Assembly (NCBI RefSeq): GCF_042646065.1
Contig: NZ_JBHRTA010000030.1
Location: 372,001-436,000 of the forward strand
Reading direction: 5' to 3'
DNA: 64,000 nucleotides
Origin: Parapedobacter deserti
GTDB taxonomy: Bacteria > Bacteroidota > Bacteroidia > Sphingobacteriales > Sphingobacteriaceae
Shown here: positions 61,228-64,000 of the stretch, in pieces
How positions within the stretch are numbered: position 1 is the stretch's first letter
Layout of the letters: the number at the start of each line of letters is the position of its first letter
Notes under the pieces: model-generated
The model's input: the letters and a program-made list of their open reading frames with translations, nothing else
Database searches by the model: none
What the model was told of the DNA's origin: nothing
Program-made: the position numbers and the translations under genes

Positions 61228-61454
61228 CGGTTATTTGCTTCTTTTGATCATATATCCGTTGTCGATTTTTTCAAATCCAGCTTTGGGGTAATATGCTGAA
61301 TGCCCGTCGAAATGCTGAAATGTAGTTCCGGAAGCACCATCCGCCAATTTCTGATCGACTGACAATCGTCGTACGGATTCCGTTGATCAGTGTACCAAAA
61401 TCTGCTTACTACATCTTGGAAATCATGCCGGGGTTGGATTATTCGAATAGCCAT
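61228..61454 (-). pseudogene. Scrambled short gene remnant (AraC-sensor-like and acetyltransferase-like pieces)
   Basis: One frame starts MAIRIIQPRHDFQDVVSRFWYTDQ, reminiscent of the N-terminal sensor region of AraC-type regulators, but loses sense by residue 50. In the neighbouring frame the last 30 codons read HSAYYPKAGFEKIDNGYMIK, like the end of a GNAT acetyltransferase. Neither gene is complete. Assignment to either family is tentative. Confidence 0.3.
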
Positions 61455-61477
61455 AAACGGTTTATTTAGAGAGTCTT

Positions 61478-62326
61478 TTATCGAAAAAGATAGTCTTCCA
61501 AAGTCGTTGGAAGCTTTATTACCTTTCCCGGATGTTCGGGAACGGCAATATTGTCGATAACGGCTTGTGTCATACCAACAAGGTTAGCTGCTGTATTTTC
61601 CGAAAATCCAACAGATCGTAGGGTTTCCCGCCACTTGATATGTGATATAACTTGTAGGTTAACCGGTTTATTGTGTGTCATTGAAAAAATGTTGGCAACG
61701 TCTCTTGGGTTGTATCGTTGCTGCCCGGTAAGTTCAATGACATCTTCGTCACCAAAGGCGTCTTCTTCCACGATCACTTTCGCGATAATTTTCGCCACGT
61801 CGATCGGCGAGTTCATCTCGATGTCTAGGTCTTCCGGGAAAAAAGTAGGCAATATGCCGTATCGCTCAATCGTGTCAAGATAACCCAGCCAATTGCTGAA
61901 ATAGTAGGACGGCCTGACAAATATTTTCCTTGCATTTAAACCGTCAAACCCTTGTTCCAGTATTCGTGACATCAGGATATTCCCTGTATTTCCATCAACG
62001 TGAGCCCCTACACACGATAAACCAACGACTTTTTGTATCCCCGTTTGTTCAACTGCTTTTCGGTAGTTTTCTACGATTCGTCTCGTGTCTCCGATAATAT
62101 CGTTTGACGTTTGGCTTTCGGGTGTTATTACAAAGACGGTCGTACCATCCTCAAATGCTTCTCGAAGTTGATCTGAATCAAATAGGTCAGCTTCTCGAAA
62201 CTCAATGCTTTTATCTTTAAGCTTTTCCGGATTTCTCACTACTGCCCGCACCGGTGCGCCGTATTTCTTTACCTCGCTGATCAGATTTGAACCTATTTGT
62301 CCGGTTGCGCCGACGATAATATTCAT
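61478..62326 (-). CDS. NmrA-like NAD(P)-binding protein
   Basis: A 282-residue Rossmann-fold protein of the NmrA/HSCARG group. MNIIVGATGQIGSNLISEVK is the dinucleotide loop, with the LYFREADLFDSD-type EFREADLFDSDQLREAF and SCVGAHVDGNTGNI following. Members act as redox sensors or quinone/NADPH reductases. It is intact and lies downstream (on the minus strand) of a small membrane protein gene. Confidence 0.85.
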   Translation of the reverse strand: MNIIVGATGQIGSNLISEVKKYGAPVRAVVRNPEKLKDKSIEFREADLFDSDQLREAFEDGTTVFVITPESQTSNDIIGDTRRIVENYRKAVEQTGIQKVVGLSCVGAHVDGNTGNILMSRILEQGFDGLNARKIFVRPSYYFSNWLGYLDTIERYGILPTFFPEDLDIEMNSPIDVAKIIAKVIVEEDAFGDEDVIELTGQQRYNPRDVANIFSMTHNKPVNLQVISHIKWRETLRSVGFSENTAANLVGMTQAVIDNIAVPEHPGKVIKLPTTLEDYLFR

Positions 62327-62368
62327 ACTCCTCTATCTTTTAGTTTGTGGCAAGTTCAAAAAAATGTG

Positions 62369-62899
62369 TTAGACGTGTTCTTTCTGGCGTTTCATCAACC
62401 CCTCTATCCGTAATCTGTTATATTGCTGTAAGAGAATTGTGGGTATGTTAAAAACGACATTTGCCACCGTAATCAATATACCATATGTGCCCCTATCGTG
62501 AAGAAAACAATGTAGGCTAGACAACAAAAAGAAAATCAGACAGCACCAATGGAACCGTTCGTACATATCAATTTTTCCGAGGTATTGTTTTGCCTTCAGT
62601 GGGTTGCTGATACTTCTTGTCCTGGTTTTAGTCGCCCAGCTGTGATCTCCCTCTTGAACAAATTTTCTAAACGTTTTCAAGCGCCATTTCTCGTAAGACT
62701 TCTTGTTTTTATAAATCCGTAGCTTGTGCAAAATCTGCCTGGGCACGAACGCGGTGACGATGCTTAGCATGATTAAAACAGAAAGCCACTTGTCTATGCC
62801 GACTTCCATCCAATACATTAGGAGCGGAGTAAAGAAGATTACCGACCATCCGATATTTAACAAGTGGCTAAAAACATCTATTTGTTTTCTTTTCGGCAT
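62369..62899 (-). CDS. CrtO-like (glycosyl-diaponeurosporenoate acyltransferase-type) membrane protein
   Basis: A 176-residue protein with four hydrophobic helices (for example LNIGWSVIFFTPLLMYW and FHWCCLIFFLLSSLHCFLH). The C-terminal ANVVFNIPTILLQQYNRLRI (with the NIP-x-x-x-x-Q-x-YNR pattern) and the central YEKWRLKTFRKFVQEG match my memory of the staphylococcal CrtO family, which acylates glycosylated C30 carotenoids. No carotenoid genes are visible nearby, so it may act on another lipid. ATG 62897-62899 was chosen over a TTG upstream. Confidence 0.5.
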   Translation of the reverse strand: MPKRKQIDVFSHLLNIGWSVIFFTPLLMYWMEVGIDKWLSVLIMLSIVTAFVPRQILHKLRIYKNKKSYEKWRLKTFRKFVQEGDHSWATKTRTRSISNPLKAKQYLGKIDMYERFHWCCLIFFLLSSLHCFLHDRGTYGILITVANVVFNIPTILLQQYNRLRIEGLMKRQKEHV

Positions 62900-62965
62900 A
62901 ACCCGGGAAACCAAGAAAGAGGCTCCAATTACGGCGGCCTCTTAATTAGCTATTCACTCACTTCA

Positions 62966-63472
62966 CTACCTTTTTTCGGACGTCGTCGTACCATCAGGGT
63001 TGAGCGTCACGGTCTGTATTTGTGACCCGTTGATCACATTGAAATGGTAATCGTCGACGTTGTTCCGCTCGCCGATTATTTTTTGCAGATTCACGGATAC
63101 AGACATCTCCCTGTCGCTATCAAAATCCCCATCTGCGTTGTCATACAACATAATCAGCCGAATACCCATCGGGAAAGATTCCTGTACGCGGCCATCCCAA
63201 ATAAACTGGAATGAATCGGCTTTGCCGCCGCCTTTCACTTTGACCTCCAAAACATCTTTTTTTCGGATTACATCCAAAACCTCAAAAACACTTCTCGAGT
63301 TTCTACCTTCGAGCGTATTGACAAATAGTTTGCTGCCCATCAGCAGGTTTGCTTCCAGCTGATACGGATCTTCGTTGTTCGGCCCGTTATTCTCCTTACT
63401 GCAACCAGAAAGGAAGAGTGCACTCAACGTCGTCAACAATGCGGACAGTGTAAATAAAAGTTGCTTTTTCAT
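62966..63472 (-). CDS. Hypothetical lipoprotein
   Basis: A 168-residue lipoprotein: LLFTLSALLTTLSALFLSGC gives lipobox LSGC. The mature part is acidic with repeated D/N-rich segments (NADGDFDSDREMSV) and no recognised domain. It precedes, on the minus strand, the CrtO-like gene; the upstream neighbour is an outer-membrane barrel gene. Function unknown. Confidence 0.65.
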   Translation of the reverse strand: MKKQLLFTLSALLTTLSALFLSGCSKENNGPNNEDPYQLEANLLMGSKLFVNTLEGRNSRSVFEVLDVIRKKDVLEVKVKGGGKADSFQFIWDGRVQESFPMGIRLIMLYDNADGDFDSDREMSVSVNLQKIIGERNNVDDYHFNVINGSQIQTVTLNPDGTTTSEKR

Positions 63473-63556
63473 ATTTCTGTTGTTTAGTTAATCTGATCTT
63501 CATTATATAAAACACCATATTACCCGCATTTGCTACAACAAAGTAGATAATACCGC

Positions 63557-64000
63557 CTAAAAGAGTACTTTGATTCTAATACCTGAATTAAGAAGGTTTA
63601 TATCCCGGCGTTGCAGGCCACCCATTGGAATTTTGATGAACGGTTCAAATAGCAGATCAGTACGTTTGTTAATATGATGTTTTTTGCCTAGGGAAAAATT
63701 CAAATAACCCAGATTACTCCGCCCCTCGAAATCAGTATCCGTGCTTTCTTTACGGTACTCATTGGTGACCACTTTGAAAACAGAGACCGACGCTCCGCTC
63801 TCTGGATCTGTCACTATACTTTCGCGCAAAACTTCCGATTTCATTCTGTAAATTTTACTTTCCGCTAAAACAGCCAAAGCCGAAACGCCGACCGAAGCAT
63901 ACCAGCCGTCGATAGGTTCGTAAACGACTGCTAACGGAATGTCAATTGCCTTGATCATCGACTCGCCACCCACTATCTTCGTATCATAGGATAGCTGCAC
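63557..64000 (-). CDS. Outer-membrane beta-barrel protein, C-terminal part (cut by window edge)
   Basis: The minus-strand frame is open to base 64000, so the start lies beyond the window. The visible 147 residues alternate polar and hydrophobic positions in beta strands, for example WYASVGVSALAVLAESKIY and GRSNLGYLNFSLGKKHH, and end with aromatic VLF, typical of OmpA-like barrels. Function unknown. Confidence 0.65.
   Translation of the reverse strand: MQLSYDTKIVGGESMIKAIDIPLAVVYEPIDGWYASVGVSALAVLAESKIYRMKSEVLRESIVTDPESGASVSVFKVVTNEYRKESTDTDFEGRSNLGYLNFSLGKKHHINKRTDLLFEPFIKIPMGGLQRRDINLLNSGIRIKVLF

Overview
The window reads as chromosomal DNA of a Bacteroidota bacterium, most likely Sphingobacteriaceae (Parapedobacter/Pedobacter-like; the family is an inference). 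Support: promoters of the TTTG-N19-TAnnTTTG type, an ECF sigma/FecR/SusC/SusD cascade, a MurF-alanine racemase fusion, type B L31, futalosine-pathway menaquinone synthesis (MqnC), lipoproteins with Bacteroidota-style lipoboxes, and few Shine-Dalgarno sequences. Nearly everything is ordinary, intact chromosomal coding sequence. I see no CRISPR array, transposase, integrase or phage gene.

Layout. 1-13 kb: the end of aconitase, an MBL hydrolase, PEP carboxykinase, a sugar-kinase-like phosphotransferase with a CBM9-like protein, rpmE2, the tpiA-prmA-mpl operon, an XRE regulator, a tiny acidic protein, mqnC-scpB and a lipoprotein sugar dehydrogenase. 13-24.6 kb: a nutrient-uptake locus (ECF sigma, FecR anti-sigma, SusC, SusD) followed by two paralogous exported TIM-barrel isomerases that flank a UMF1-type transporter and a LutA-like Fe-S protein. 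24.6-27.8 kb: Ku, then three small secreted or lipoprotein genes rich in His/Cys or of DUF4625 type, with TTGCAA-type inverted repeats at their promoters. 27.8-29.5 kb: tRNA-Leu, a 28-bp copy of the tRNA-Gly 3' end, a broken glycoside-hydrolase-like gene and the intact tRNA-Gly, which together look like a scar of an old insertion. 29.5-49 kb: housekeeping and stress genes (recX, murF-alr, DUF502, cysteine desulfurase, OsmC, tRNA-Thr, an MscS channel, two SDRs, CinA, a nuclease, an AraC regulator, GNAT, ankyrin plus catalase). 49-58.7 kb: a glycoside hydrolase lipoprotein, pirin, a flavin monooxygenase, an alpha/beta hydrolase, the error-prone polymerase DnaE2 and a PHP phosphodiesterase. 59-64 kb: a more AT-rich accessory stretch with CDGSH, DinB, a frameshifted M61-like peptidase remnant, a second OsmC, NmrA, a CrtO-like membrane protein, a lipoprotein and the end of an outer-membrane barrel.

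How the genes may work together. The 13-24.6 kb locus is the clearest multi-gene system: SusC carries an STN signalling domain that should talk to FecR and release the ECF factor, and the isomerases, transporter and Fe-S protein are the likely downstream metabolism. The His/Cys-rich trio at 25.6-27.8 kb is the best candidate for something little described, probably a surface metal-handling set under a common repressor. The DnaE2 gene has a palindrome at the position of its -33 box, as expected for damage-controlled expression.

Limits: everything here comes from reading the sequence and recalling families. No search or structure prediction was run, and start codons were moved where the sequence favoured an internal ATG.
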